64,000 nt of DNA from Streptomycetaceae bacterium (GCA_027483765.1 JAIXTW010000003.1:62001-126000), one strand, 5' to 3'; numbered from the stretch's first letter, positions 36,917-46,825 are shown. Made by a program: numbers and translations. The notes: generated by a model from the letters alone, not told the origin.

Positions 36917-37394
36917 AAGTGACCGGAAGCGGCGCCGATCCGGCGAGACGGAAGAGTCTAATCATCACTTTCTTTCGAACCATCTGGGTTCTAGTAACTG
37001 ATTCAACATGCATTGCAATAGCAACTTTTATCTTCGCTGTGAGATCCTCAAGTTCATGAATCAACTCTAATTCCATCGGACTTTGCGCTGATGCAGAGTT
37101 CTCAAGCAGAATGCCGAGGGCACCGGTTAGTCCAGATTCAGCTTGCGAACGATCTCGCATATTTGCATCACGTGCCTGATGAGCTGCAAATGTAAGCAGT
37201 AAAGATGCAGCCGGATCAGAAATTTCTGAACGGGCGATCTCAATGGCGACTGCGGCACGTCGCTGCAGCAACCCATCCAAATTCGCCCAACTAGTTTCTA
37301 CTCGATGATGCAATCGATTTAGTCGCGTAGCTAGAAAAGATAAGTACCATGCAAGAATTGAGAGCAAGAAAAAAACAAAGAGAAAGTCATTCAT
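36891..37394 (-). CDS. LemA-like membrane protein of unknown function
   Basis: N-terminal TM + RLHHRVETSWANLDGLLQRRAAVAIEIAR resembling LemA helices; overlaps DUF3048 start. Confidence 0.55.
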   Translation of the reverse strand: MNDFLFVFFLLSILAWYLSFLATRLNRLHHRVETSWANLDGLLQRRAAVAIEIARSEISDPAASLLLTFAAHQARDANMRDRSQAESGLTGALGILLENSASAQSPMELELIHELEDLTAKIKVAIAMHVESVTRTQMVRKKVMIRLFRLAGSAPLPVTYEFEGDVI

Positions 37395-38565
37395 TGTTTC
37401 GACCTAGCAATCGGATCCAAGCTCGATTATCTGAAGAGAGCGTTACTCCGCTGCCTCCGACCATCGCCATTTCGTACACGTCATAGATTCTCTCAGCCAC
37501 AACATCCCAGTCAAAACTCTGGGCATAGTCATGGCCTTTCTTCGCTACTGCACTGCGACGAACGGGATCCTGAAGTAAAGAAATCGCCTTAACGGCAAGG
37601 TCTTTAGGATTCTCAGATTGAAAGAGAGTTCCGTACTCTCCGCCACCCAAGAGCGAATCAAAGGCTGGAATATCACTTGCAAGTACCGAGGCTCCTGCAG
37701 CTAGCGCTTCGGCCAAGATGATTCCAAAAGATTCTCCGCCGGTGTTAGGTGCAACATAGATACCGACCGAAGCCATGAAATTGGCTTTTTCAGACTCTGA
37801 GATGGTTCCTAAGAATGTGAATCTGTTGCGAAGATGCGGTTCAAGTTTTTCCAAGAAAGTTTCCGGTTCCCCCGGTCCCGCAATAAGCACACGAACATCT
37901 GGAATTTGGTTCACGATCTGCGGTAGCGCCTCGATAAGTACAGAGAGACCCTTTCGATACTCTTCAAAACGTCCTATAAAACCTATTGTGTTTCCCGACC
38001 ATCGCGGATCAGAAGTTGCATCGGCAAATCGATCTGCGTAAATACCGTTAGGAACAACCATGGCATCGGTATCAAGATGTATTCGCAGCGTTTCACGGGC
38101 AGCTTCACTGACCGCAATGCGTGCATTTAACTTCTCTATCACCGGCTCAATAAATGGCGTGATAGCAAAAGCGATCTTCTTCCGTGACGAGGCTGCGTGA
38201 AAAGTTCCGACCATGGGACCTTCTGCAGCCCAACATGCCAGCAGCGAGATAGATGGAATCGCCGGTTCATGAAGATGCAGGACATCGAAATTTCCCTCTG
38301 AGATCCAACTCTTCACACGACTAAATGCGACCGGCCCAAAGAGTAGGCGTGCTACTGCTCCGTTGTAGGCAATCGATATTGGACGACCCGCGCTGGTGAC
38401 AAAAGACGGCAAGTTCTCATCGCTTGCAGATGGTGCCAAGACCGAAACCATATGACCTTGCGCAATCAGATATTCAGCTAAGTCATTGACATGACTCTTT
38501 ACTCCCCCGGGCGTATCCCATCCGTAAGGACAAACAATTCCGATTCGCTTCTTACTTAACGGCAT
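37387..38565 (-). CDS. pimA: GT4 glycosyltransferase, probable phosphatidylinositol alpha-mannosyltransferase
   Basis: RIGIVCPYGWDTPGGVKSHVNDLAEYL; context pgsA-acyltransferase-GT4. Confidence 0.85.
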   Translation of the reverse strand: MPLSKKRIGIVCPYGWDTPGGVKSHVNDLAEYLIAQGHMVSVLAPSASDENLPSFVTSAGRPISIAYNGAVARLLFGPVAFSRVKSWISEGNFDVLHLHEPAIPSISLLACWAAEGPMVGTFHAASSRKKIAFAITPFIEPVIEKLNARIAVSEAARETLRIHLDTDAMVVPNGIYADRFADATSDPRWSGNTIGFIGRFEEYRKGLSVLIEALPQIVNQIPDVRVLIAGPGEPETFLEKLEPHLRNRFTFLGTISESEKANFMASVGIYVAPNTGGESFGIILAEALAAGASVLASDIPAFDSLLGGGEYGTLFQSENPKDLAVKAISLLQDPVRRSAVAKKGHDYAQSFDWDVVAERIYDVYEMAMVGGSGVTLSSDNRAWIRLLGRNNE

Positions 38566-39449
38566 TACTTATGCTCCTTGAAATCTCCATCGGTCCAAAT
38601 TCGCTGCAACATATGCCAATCCTCTGGGTGGGCAGCAATCCCTTTTTCAAAAAGGTTTGCCATACGCTGCACAGTTTGTACGACACGCTCTGATTCGCTG
38701 CCAGTTTGAGACACATCTACCGGCGTAAATTCGATGTGAATTCCAATTTCCGTGTACGACACATGTGCCACGACCAGTGGGATACCTGTTTTTATTGCAA
38801 GCAATGCAGGTCCAGCGGGCATTCGAGATGGAAAACCGAAAAAGTTAACGTTTACTCCAGAGGCAGATAAATCTCTATCCGCTACTAAGGCAATGAGTCG
38901 TTTCTCCTTAGCTCGCCTGACGAGCGTTGCAAAAGATCGAGAATCTATTGACAGTACTTCAAAGCCCATCGATTCCCGATAGCGTAAAAATCGCTGAAAG
39001 AGCGCCTCAGGTTTCAAACGCTCCGCAACTGTGACTAGCGGTATTCCTAACGAACAGAAGTAGGCCCCGGCATGATCCCAATTTCCTGAATGTGGGAGGG
39101 CAATAACTACGCCTTTACCTTGTTGCATCGGATCTAGAAGTAAGTTCTCATTTTTAAGCGTCACTGTGTTTTGCACGCGCTCAGGAGACCAGTCTTGAAT
39201 TCTAAATGTGTCACACCAGTAGCGAAGATAGGAACGCATCGACAGCGCAACTAACCGATCGATTTCATCGGAAGAAAAAGCGGGTTTGATTCGCGATAAA
39301 TTTCCACGAAGCCGCTGAACACTTCTGCCGTTTTTCTTGACTAGGTAATCAGCAAAGCGGTTAAAGATGGGGTAGGCCCATCTTTCCGGCAGTACTCGAA
39401 CTATTCTCCAGCCAAAGAAATAGGCGAAGGCTGAGACTCTCTCCATCAT
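38565..39449 (-). CDS. Phosphatidylinositol mannoside acyltransferase (LpxL/HtrB family)
   Basis: HSGNWDHAGAYF acyltransferase motif; start moved to MERVSAF to give an ATGA overlap with the upstream gene. Confidence 0.85.
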   Translation of the reverse strand: MMERVSAFAYFFGWRIVRVLPERWAYPIFNRFADYLVKKNGRSVQRLRGNLSRIKPAFSSDEIDRLVALSMRSYLRYWCDTFRIQDWSPERVQNTVTLKNENLLLDPMQQGKGVVIALPHSGNWDHAGAYFCSLGIPLVTVAERLKPEALFQRFLRYRESMGFEVLSIDSRSFATLVRRAKEKRLIALVADRDLSASGVNVNFFGFPSRMPAGPALLAIKTGIPLVVAHVSYTEIGIHIEFTPVDVSQTGSESERVVQTVQRMANLFEKGIAAHPEDWHMLQRIWTDGDFKEHK

Positions 39450-40057
39450 GAATGAAGTAGTCCTTTTCGAACCACGAGGAGGCGCTGAATGACCGTGAGT
39501 ACACCAAGGAGTGCAAGCAGCCAAAATCCAACCGCAAGAATGTATGGCACGCCTAGTCCATGAAAGCCCGCTGCGACAAGAATGATTATTAGTCGCTCTG
39601 TTCGTTCTGCCACTCCGACATCACAAGGTATGTGAAAGCTCTCGGCTTTAGCGCGGATATACGGAATCAAGATTCCAGTTACAAGTGCAATCAAGGCAAT
39701 GAAAGATAAGGAATCTTCATTTCGGATTAACGGCAAGGCCAGGCTTATAACAATTGCGCTATCGGTGGCTCGATCGATTGTTGAATCTAAGAACCCTCCC
39801 CAAGCGCTAGCTCCCTTCTCAGAAATACGCGCCATCGCGCCGTCGAAGAGATCACTCAAAGCAAAAAAGGTGATGACAAGAGTTCCTACAAAATACCGTT
39901 CGGAACTGTAGAAGTAGATTGCTGACGTGATGAGTCCCAGCGCACCTAGGAGTGTCACTGAATTGGGCGTCAATCCAATGCGCAGGGCAAATCTGGCAAC
40001 CGGATTAATTAATCTGGTCACCGCAGGTTTAAGAGCGCCACTTATCATCAGGAGCAT
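39446..40057 (-). CDS. pgsA: CDP-alcohol phosphatidyltransferase, probable phosphatidylinositol (phosphate) synthase
   Basis: DLFDGAMARISEKGASAWGGFLDSTIDRATD = DGx2ARx8Gx3Dx3D motif. Confidence 0.88.
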   Translation of the reverse strand: MLLMISGALKPAVTRLINPVARFALRIGLTPNSVTLLGALGLITSAIYFYSSERYFVGTLVITFFALSDLFDGAMARISEKGASAWGGFLDSTIDRATDSAIVISLALPLIRNEDSLSFIALIALVTGILIPYIRAKAESFHIPCDVGVAERTERLIIILVAAGFHGLGVPYILAVGFWLLALLGVLTVIQRLLVVRKGLLHS

Positions 40058-40072
40058 CGTAGGCTTTCTTCC

Positions 40073-40669
40073 GTGTCATCACCTAGCTCCTCGCCTGTGA
40101 AACGTATCCACGTTTATGGCCACGTCTCTGCTTCACCGCAGGCGGTCGCGAGAGAGTTCGAAGGTTCAGTGAGTACAACCGCTGAGCATGAATCAGACCT
40201 TGCAATTTTTGCAATAAATCCAGCCGCCGGGATAGACCAAGAAACTATTGCACTATGGACAGCCCTAGATGAGATACAACTTCCGCGAATGGTTCTTGTC
40301 ACTGGACTCGATGGACAAGAGTTAGATTTTGAGGACGCAGTAATGGTGGCCAATCGAGTTTTTGATCAACTGATTACGCCCTACCTTGTTCTACATAGCG
40401 ATGATGGATCTCCGGCTGCCCTCATTCGATTAGAAGACTTGAGCATCATTGACTATTCCACAAATCCAGCAACGACTCGTAGATGCGATCCCGAACACGA
40501 AGAGTTGGTGAAAGAATTTAGAGAAGAGTTTCTAGAACAAATGCAAGAAATGGATGATGGGGCTTTCGCAGCCGGGATTCTATTTCCCGCGATACCAATC
40601 AATTTTGCCAATGGCATCGGTGTCGATGTGGTGCGAAACTTTATCGCGCAACTACCAAGCGGCAGCTAA
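40073..40669 (+). CDS. EF-G-like degenerate GTPase-domain protein
   Basis: SDLAIFAINPAAGIDQETIALWTALDEIQLPRMVLVTGLDG resembles the EF-G G-domain but lacks P-loop and NKxD. Confidence 0.5.
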   Translation: MSSPSSSPVKRIHVYGHVSASPQAVAREFEGSVSTTAEHESDLAIFAINPAAGIDQETIALWTALDEIQLPRMVLVTGLDGQELDFEDAVMVANRVFDQLITPYLVLHSDDGSPAALIRLEDLSIIDYSTNPATTRRCDPEHEELVKEFREEFLEQMQEMDDGAFAAGILFPAIPINFANGIGVDVVRNFIAQLPSGS

Positions 40670-41176
40670 CTCATCTCGAGTAGTTGTCAATAACTGCGGA
40701 AGCACCTTGGTTTTCCCGATTATTGGCATAAAGTTCGCATCGCCAGACCAGCGCGGAACAATGTGTTGATGTATATGAGCCGCGACACCTGCACCCGAAA
40801 TTGCACCCTGATTCATTCCTAGATTAAATCCATCAGCTTTCGAGACCTGCCTGAGTGTCTTCATTGCATGCGAAGTTAGATCTGTAATCTCGTGACGTTC
40901 CTCCGAAGTCAAATCAGTTAAATCTGCAACATGTCGGTGCGCGCACACTAAGAGATGGCCGGGGTTATAGGGATACAAATTCATCACTACATATGCACTC
41001 ACGCCACGATGAACAATTAGGCCTTCCTCATCGCTCAATGTTGGAATCCTGCAGAATGGGCATTCCACATCATTTCCTGCTAACGGACGATTCTCGCCAC
41101 GCAAATATTCAAGTCGATGTGGTGCCCATAAACGTTGCCATCCATCTGGCATACCAAGACCATCAATTTCGCTCAT
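40652..41176 (-). CDS. HIT family protein (AP4A phosphorylase-like)
   Basis: CPFCRIPTLSDEEGLIVHRG...NPGHLLVCAHRHV...AHIHQHIVPRW. Confidence 0.9.
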   Translation of the reverse strand: MSEIDGLGMPDGWQRLWAPHRLEYLRGENRPLAGNDVECPFCRIPTLSDEEGLIVHRGVSAYVVMNLYPYNPGHLLVCAHRHVADLTDLTSEERHEITDLTSHAMKTLRQVSKADGFNLGMNQGAISGAGVAAHIHQHIVPRWSGDANFMPIIGKTKVLPQLLTTTRDELAAAW

Positions 41177-41178
41177 CC

Positions 41179-43167
41179 TTACACCTGGCGGCGTTCACTA
41201 ATCGTTGCCAAAATCTCGGATATTGCATCGGCAATCGGAACGCCATTTTTTTGTTCGCCATTTCGGTACCTGAAGGAGACTGCGCCAGCGTTCATATCTT
41301 CCTCACCGACAATGAGCATGTATGGAATCTTCTGCATCTGGGCGTTACGAACCTTTTTCTGCATGCGGTCTTCAGAGAGATCAATATCGGCACGTATTCC
41401 TGCACTCTTCATCTGCTTAATTACATCTACTAAGTAATCGTTAAATGCTTCAGCCACAGGAATACCAACCACCTGAACCGGTGCCAACCATGGTGGGAAG
41501 GCGCCTGAATAGTGTTCGGTTAGAACTCCAAAGAATCGTTCGATGGAACCGAAAAGGGCTCGGTGAATCATTACTGGACGTTGCTTGCTTCCATCGGTTG
41601 CCGAAAACTCAAGTTCGAATCTCTGCGGTAATTGAAAATCTACTTGGATGGTGGACATCTGCCAGGTACGACCGATTGCATCTTTTGCTTGCACCGAAAT
41701 TTTCGGGCCGTAGAAAGCTGCGCCACCCTCATCAAGAACAAGTTCAAGTCCCTGTGCAAGTGCTGCCTTTCGAAGTGCTTCCGTTGCCTCGTTCCAATCG
41801 GAATCCTCGCCCACTGATTTTTCCGGGTTGCGAGTGGAAAGTTCTAGATAAAAATCTTGCAGACCATAATCACGCAAAAGGTTCAGTACGAAAGTCAACA
41901 ATGAATCGAGCTCACCCGGCATCTGTTCTTTCGTGCAGTAAATGTGTGCATCATCTTGCGTGAAGCCGCGGGCACGTGTGATTCCATGAAGAACACCCGA
42001 CTTTTCATAGCGATAGACAGTTCCGAATTCGAATAGTCGCAATGGCAGTTCGCGATAGGAACGTTGGCGGGAGGCAAAGATGAGATTGTGAAATGGGCAG
42101 TTCATCGGCTTCATGTAGTACTGCTGACCCGCTCGCTTGATCGTGCCATCAGCGTGAAGTTCTTCATCCATGATCATCGGTGGGTACATACCTTCGGAGT
42201 ACCAATCGAGGTGTCCTGATTTCTGGAAGAGCGCAGCTTTAGTTAAGTGTGGAGAGTAAACAAATTCATACTCTTCTTCTTCATGTCTTTTACGTGAATA
42301 ATCTTCCATCGCGCGACGAATGATTCCGCCCTTTGGATGGAAGACCGCAAGCCCTGATCCAATCTCCTCTGGGAATGAGAAGAGATCTAACTCTTGACCA
42401 AGTCGACGATGATCGCGCTTTTCTGCCTCGGCTAATAGTTCAAGATAACCGTTGAGTTCATCCTGAGACGGCCATGCGGTTCCGTAAATTCGTTGCAACA
42501 TTGGATTCTTTTCAGAGCCCCGCCAATAGGCTGCCGCGCTTCTCATTAATTTAAATGCCGGAATGTGTTTTGTGGAAGGAAGATGCGGTCCACGACATAG
42601 GTCTGACCACACTGGCTGCCCGTCTCGCCCGAGGTTGTCGTAGATCGTTAGCTCGGCTCCGCCGACTTCAACACTTGTCTCATCTGTAATGCCACCTTTA
42701 ATACCAATGAGCTCGCACTTGTATGGTTCGTGAGCAAGTTCTTTTAAAGCATCCGCTTCAGTGGTTACACGTCTTTTAAAACGCTGACCTTCTTTCACGA
42801 TTTTGCGCATAGCGCTTTCAATCTTCTCTAAATCATCAGGATTGAAAGGTTGTTGTGGGTCGAAGTCATAGTAGAAACCGTCGGTGATTGGTGGGCCAAT
42901 GCCTAGCTTCGTCTCGGCGAATACCGACTGGACCGCCTGCGCCATCACGTGCGCTGTTGAGTGTCGCAAAACCTCGAGCCCTTGTGGAGAAGAAATGGAG
43001 ACCGATTCAACAACATCGCCATCAACTAAATCAGTCCATAAATCTTTAAGAGCGCCATTTACTTTACAAACAACAACATCTTTAGCTTCGGCGAAGATGT
43101 GAGTCGGGCGCTGGTCACTTTCTACTGACCGGGACTTGCCATCCACGGTGATAGTGATGAGAGACAT
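41179..43167 (-). CDS. thrS: Threonyl-tRNA synthetase
   Basis: 662 aa; TGS domain, [28 protein letters not shown]. Confidence 0.97.
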   Translation of the reverse strand: MSLITITVDGKSRSVESDQRPTHIFAEAKDVVVCKVNGALKDLWTDLVDGDVVESVSISSPQGLEVLRHSTAHVMAQAVQSVFAETKLGIGPPITDGFYYDFDPQQPFNPDDLEKIESAMRKIVKEGQRFKRRVTTEADALKELAHEPYKCELIGIKGGITDETSVEVGGAELTIYDNLGRDGQPVWSDLCRGPHLPSTKHIPAFKLMRSAAAYWRGSEKNPMLQRIYGTAWPSQDELNGYLELLAEAEKRDHRRLGQELDLFSFPEEIGSGLAVFHPKGGIIRRAMEDYSRKRHEEEEYEFVYSPHLTKAALFQKSGHLDWYSEGMYPPMIMDEELHADGTIKRAGQQYYMKPMNCPFHNLIFASRQRSYRELPLRLFEFGTVYRYEKSGVLHGITRARGFTQDDAHIYCTKEQMPGELDSLLTFVLNLLRDYGLQDFYLELSTRNPEKSVGEDSDWNEATEALRKAALAQGLELVLDEGGAAFYGPKISVQAKDAIGRTWQMSTIQVDFQLPQRFELEFSATDGSKQRPVMIHRALFGSIERFFGVLTEHYSGAFPPWLAPVQVVGIPVAEAFNDYLVDVIKQMKSAGIRADIDLSEDRMQKKVRNAQMQKIPYMLIVGEEDMNAGAVSFRYRNGEQKNGVPIADAISEILATISERRQV

Positions 43168-43172
43168 GGGCG

Positions 43173-43895
43173 CTAGCCTATCGAAACTGGTTGCAGGTGA
43201 GCGCGAATTTGCGCCTCAAGTTCTCGCGATGACTCCCCTATCTCAATCTTCATATCGCCGATAAAGGCGATGGGTTGAGCGATTCGCAGACTAGAAAGCA
43301 TGAATCCGGATTGAATTTCTGGAATCTCAGAAATATGAATGGCACGAACGCCAATGCCACACTCCTCAATAGCTACGGCTCTTACTACCCCGGGCAACAA
43401 TCCCGCCGAAATTGGTGGGGTCACCCAAGCGCCATTGATAAGAAAAACTAGGTTGGCAACAGCCGTCTCGGTGATCTCATTCTTTGCATTAAACAAAATT
43501 GAATCATCGAAGCCTTCATCTCGCGCTGCTTCCAGGATTGCGAAGCGATCGTTATATGGGAAGCGCTTGTGAATAGAGCCAGGAACTGTCTCGCTAAAAA
43601 AATTCAATCTGGCTGGCTCTTGCAGCTCTTCGTACGCGGAATGAGAGATATGAAATATGTTCTCCGCGAAGGACAAGCGCAGTCGACCGACCGGAAAATT
43701 CTCGGCGGCAAGTACTTCCGAGAGCTCTCGCCGAATACTCTCTTCATCAGGGATTGAAATACTCAATTCCTTTGCTGACGTGACCACTCGGCGCATATGT
43801 CGTGCGAGAGCGATAGGTGCACCATCTACTGTCTTAATGGTTTCGAAGATTCCAGATGCGATTGGGAATCCATATGAATCAAGTTCTATTGTCAC
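43173..43895 (-). CDS. pabC: Class IV aminotransferase, probable 4-amino-4-deoxychorismate lyase
   Basis: Class IV fold motif [22 protein letters not shown]; coupled to pabB-like gene. Confidence 0.8.
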   Translation of the reverse strand: MTIELDSYGFPIASGIFETIKTVDGAPIALARHMRRVVTSAKELSISIPDEESIRRELSEVLAAENFPVGRLRLSFAENIFHISHSAYEELQEPARLNFFSETVPGSIHKRFPYNDRFAILEAARDEGFDDSILFNAKNEITETAVANLVFLINGAWVTPPISAGLLPGVVRAVAIEECGIGVRAIHISEIPEIQSGFMLSSLRIAQPIAFIGDMKIEIGESSRELEAQIRAHLQPVSIG

Positions 43896-44953
43896 AGGAT
43901 TTCACCCCCTGCAATTGTCAGTAGCCGATTGGCTTTAAGTCGCGTCTCTTCCCATTCGGCACCGGCATCACTAGCCCACGTGATTCCAGCTCCAGTTCCG
44001 AAATGTAGAACATCTTTATCTGCTCTCCAAAACGTTCTAATTCCTACCGCTAACTCAGCCTTATCGCTATCTACCCAACCAATCGCTCCACAGTAAGGGC
44101 CACGTTTTTTACTCTCATGCTTTTGAATGATGCGCAGCGCAGAACTCTTGGGAGCGCCACTCACCGAACCTGCGGGTGTGAGCGCCTGAAAGATCTCGCC
44201 CCACGAACTTCTCGGGCGTAATGAGCCTCGCACATCTGAGACTAAATGACTAAGTCCAGGATGTTTTTCAACTCTAAAAAGTTCAGAGACCGCGACGCTT
44301 CCTGACTCACATACCTTTCCCAAGTCATTACGCATGAGGTCAACAATCATTAGATTCTCGGCCCGATCCTTCTCACCGAAGGAATCCTGGTCTGAACGAA
44401 TAGTTCCTTTGATAGGTGAGGTCGAAATCTCGCTTCCTGCCCGAGAAATCAACCGCTCCGGAGTTGCAGATGCAATCTCGATCTCTGGTAACCGTAAGTA
44501 CTGCGCGAAAGGCGCAGGGTTCTTCTTAGTAATCTCAGAAAAAAGACCGAGTAACGATTCGACCGGCTGACTTAATCTATTACTCAATTCGTAGCATGCA
44601 TTTACTTGATAAACCCCTCCGGATGCAATCTCCTCTTTAATGTGATTGACATAGTCGATATATGAATCTCGATCACACGATGTGTTCCATGGAGTTGTTA
44701 TCTCTTGCCACGGAGATACGGGTGCGGCTTCTTCTCTGACTTCGGAGAATCTGGCAAAAGTCATCTGCCCTTCGAATGTAATCAGCACCGCCCAAAAGTT
44801 GCCATCCTCTAATACCGCTGGGTCGTTACTGATTTCTTCTAACTGGGTCGCTAATAGACCACCCATCCAGAACTGATTTTCGGGGCCGTACACCTGGCTA
44901 AGGCTACGCACTTGGCGCGTATAAACAGTGCAGAATATTTGACGCTTTGGCAC
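43892..44953 (-). CDS. pabB: Chorismate-binding enzyme, probable aminodeoxychorismate synthase component I
   Basis: VYQVNACYELS, SPIKGTIRSDQD, IVDLMRNDLGKVCESGSV, PAGSVSGAPKSSALRII. Confidence 0.87.
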   Translation of the reverse strand: MPKRQIFCTVYTRQVRSLSQVYGPENQFWMGGLLATQLEEISNDPAVLEDGNFWAVLITFEGQMTFARFSEVREEAAPVSPWQEITTPWNTSCDRDSYIDYVNHIKEEIASGGVYQVNACYELSNRLSQPVESLLGLFSEITKKNPAPFAQYLRLPEIEIASATPERLISRAGSEISTSPIKGTIRSDQDSFGEKDRAENLMIVDLMRNDLGKVCESGSVAVSELFRVEKHPGLSHLVSDVRGSLRPRSSWGEIFQALTPAGSVSGAPKSSALRIIQKHESKKRGPYCGAIGWVDSDKAELAVGIRTFWRADKDVLHFGTGAGITWASDAGAEWEETRLKANRLLTIAGGEIL

Positions 44954-44992
44954 TTACGCCTCGCCTGCGCTAGATTTGCCCCTGCACAAAAT

Positions 44993-45065
44993 GCGGACGT
45001 AGCGCAGCTGGTAGCGCGGAACCTTGCCAAGGTTCAGGTCGCGGGTTCGAACCCCGTCGTCCGCT
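44993..45065 (+). tRNA. tRNA-Gly (GCC)
   Basis: Cloverleaf GCGGACG...CGTCCGC-T, anticodon loop TTGCCAA, GGTTCGAACC T-arm. Confidence 0.97.
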
Positions 45066-45072
45066 CGGATTG

Positions 45073-45110
45073 ACCGCCGCTTAGAATTAATTTTCGGGTG
45101 GCGGTTTCTC
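45073..45110 (+). terminator. Possible Rho-independent terminator after tRNA-Gly
   Basis: ACCGCCGC / GTGGCGGT 8-bp stem (one G-U) followed by TTCTCT; weak U-tract. Confidence 0.4.
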
Positions 45111-45111
45111 T

Positions 45112-45147
45112 ATAGTAGGAAAAATAGTAGGAAAAATAGTAGGAAAA
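45112..45147 (+). repeat. Tandem repeat (ATAGTAGGAAAA)x3
   Basis: Three perfect 12-bp units between tRNA-Gly and tRNA-Cys. Confidence 0.97.
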
Positions 45148-45151
45148 GTTT

Positions 45152-45222
45152 GGTCGGATGGCCGAGAGGCGAGGCAAGGGACTGCAAATCCCTCTACACG
45201 GGTTCAAATCCCGTTCCGACCT
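45152..45222 (+). tRNA. tRNA-Cys (GCA)
   Basis: Acceptor GGTCGGA/TCCGACC-T, anticodon loop CTGCAAA, GGGTTCAAATCCC T-arm. Confidence 0.97.
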
Positions 45223-45255
45223 CAAGAGGGTAAAAGAAGAATAAATGGAGAGCCG

Positions 45256-45600
45256 ATGTCAGATCATGATTCAACGCGACCTTGGGGCCGCTATGAAATC
45301 TTGCAGGACACTCCTACCTACAAGGTGAAAACAATCTGGGTTCAACCTGGGCATCGAATCTCATTGCAACGTCATCAAAAGCGACAAGAGCATTGGTTCA
45401 TTGTCGCTGGTGTTGCCGACGTCGTGCTTGGCGAGGAGAGCTTTAAGAGATATCCCGGTGAAACTGTCGATGTACAGGTGGGCCAACTTCACCGTATTGG
45501 AAACTCTGGCACGGAAGAGATGATTTTCATTGAGGTACAGACTGGCACCTACTTTGGCGAAGATGATATCGAGCGTATTCAGGACGATTACGCTCGATAG
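45256..45600 (+). CDS. Cupin, phosphomannose isomerase type II-like
   Basis: RPWGRYEILQDTPTYKVKTIWVQPGHRISLQRHQKRQEHWFIVAGVADV. Confidence 0.88.
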   Translation: MSDHDSTRPWGRYEILQDTPTYKVKTIWVQPGHRISLQRHQKRQEHWFIVAGVADVVLGEESFKRYPGETVDVQVGQLHRIGNSGTEEMIFIEVQTGTYFGEDDIERIQDDYAR

Positions 45601-45654
45601 CTCTCTCGGCTATACTCGCCCAACAATTTAATAAATACCGAAGTTGTAAGGCCC

Positions 45655-45726
45655 GGACGATTGGCTCAGCGGTAGAGCACCACATTGACATTGTGGGGGT
45701 CACTGGTTCGATCCCAGTATCGTCCA
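45655..45726 (+). tRNA. tRNA-Val (GAC), integration target
   Basis: Acceptor GGACGAT/ATCGTCC-A, anticodon loop TTGACAT, T-arm CTGGTTCGATCCCAG. Confidence 0.96.
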
Positions 45727-45727
45727 C
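45704..45727 (+). repeat. attL core (within tRNA-Val 3' end)
   Basis: TGGTTCGATCCCAGTATCGTCCAC, identical to 51777-51800. Confidence 0.93.
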
Positions 45728-45751
45728 TTCATCACATTGAAGTATCTTGAT

Positions 45752-45770
45752 TTTGACCCAATACGGACAA
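45752..45770 (+). promoter_or_regulatory. Candidate integrase arm-type or accessory site, left
   Basis: TTTGACCCAATACGGACAA, matched at the right end by TTTGACCCATATTCGGACAA in the same orientation. Confidence 0.5.
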
Positions 45771-45794
45771 CATCAAAAAAACGGACGAAGTTTG

Positions 45795-45834
45795 AATCAA
45801 ATCCAATAGATGAAATAACTAATTGGGTTTGATT
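45795..45834. repeat. Inverted repeat upstream of integrase
   Basis: AATCAAATCCAAT (45795-45807) / ATTGGGTTTGATT (45822-45834), one G-T. Confidence 0.7.
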
Positions 45835-45873
45835 GCGATTGAAACATCTATCCTTAACTGGAAGGTGTCAATC

Positions 45874-46716
45874 ATGTTGGTATCAACATACTTAGAAAAC
45901 TACCTAGAGCGTCAGGCTTACAGAGCCTCTACTTCTAGAAACTACACAAAGCACATCAAGCAACTTGGATTCATGCAATTAGAGGTTGATCAAGTTACCC
46001 CCAAAATGATCATGGATTCTTGCGCTCGCATTGATACCTACACAGTAAGGCGATCAGCCCTGATCTCTTGTAGAGCCATCTTTAAAGAACACTTAGGTTT
46101 GGATCACAAAAAGATCCCAATACTCCCCCATGTTCAAAAGGTCTATGAATTTCCCACTCAGGACGAACTTCACGAAATGATCAACAGAACAAAATACCGA
46201 CTTCAACTTCTTCTGTGTATGTATGCAGGTCTAAGGGTTGGCGAGGCTTGCGGAATCAGGAGACAGGATTTGATAGGCAATCGACTAACCATTACTCGTC
46301 AAGTGAGTCAGGATGGGGTTATTTCTACTGCTAAAACCATTGGCGTAGTCATCATTCCTAACTGGCTAGCAGACGAGATTCATGGAACTTCAGGCGATCT
46401 CTTCCCAGAGGGTAAGGGAAGCCTCGTAGTTACCCATGCTTGTAGAAATCAGTCAGATAGAACAGGCAAACAAATGAATCCTCATCTACTTAGACATTGG
46501 TATTGCACGACCCTGATAAATAACGGAGCGAATCCTGAAATAGTTAGACGCCAGATGCGACATGCAAGTCTCAATACGACGATGAGAACTTATGTTCAGG
46601 TTAAGCCATCCCAGATTTTAGACAGTCTGCCAGTGGTTTCAGAAGGGCAGATTGGAAGGCTTAGCAGGTCGATAGAGGCATCTTTACTTGATGATCCATC
46701 TTCAGTTATGGTCTAG
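45874..46716 (+). CDS. int: Tyrosine recombinase/integrase
   Basis: Catalytic residues in MYAGLRVGEACG, HLLRHWYCTTLINNGANPEIVRRQMRHASLNTTMRTYVQV; SD GGAAGG before ATG 45874 (ORF track uses an upstream non-ATG start). Confidence 0.94.
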   Translation: MLVSTYLENYLERQAYRASTSRNYTKHIKQLGFMQLEVDQVTPKMIMDSCARIDTYTVRRSALISCRAIFKEHLGLDHKKIPILPHVQKVYEFPTQDELHEMINRTKYRLQLLLCMYAGLRVGEACGIRRQDLIGNRLTITRQVSQDGVISTAKTIGVVIIPNWLADEIHGTSGDLFPEGKGSLVVTHACRNQSDRTGKQMNPHLLRHWYCTTLINNGANPEIVRRQMRHASLNTTMRTYVQVKPSQILDSLPVVSEGQIGRLSRSIEASLLDDPSSVMV

Positions 46717-46740
46717 AAAACAAAAGGCTAATTTAGGTAT

Positions 46741-46784
46741 GTTTGTCTAGATAGTTAAAGATATGAAAAATTATCTAGACAGAC
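46741..46784. repeat. 13-bp inverted repeat downstream of int
   Basis: GTTTGTCTAGATA / TATCTAGACAGAC (one G-T), 18-nt spacer, no U-tract. Confidence 0.8.
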
Positions 46785-46825
46785 TTCATTCAGAAGTATC
46801 AAATAACAGTGCTCTGCTTTACTTT

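Noticed and set aside
45112-45147. Tandem repeat as a CRISPR array
   Set aside because: Units are directly adjacent 12-mers without spacers and no cas genes are in the window.
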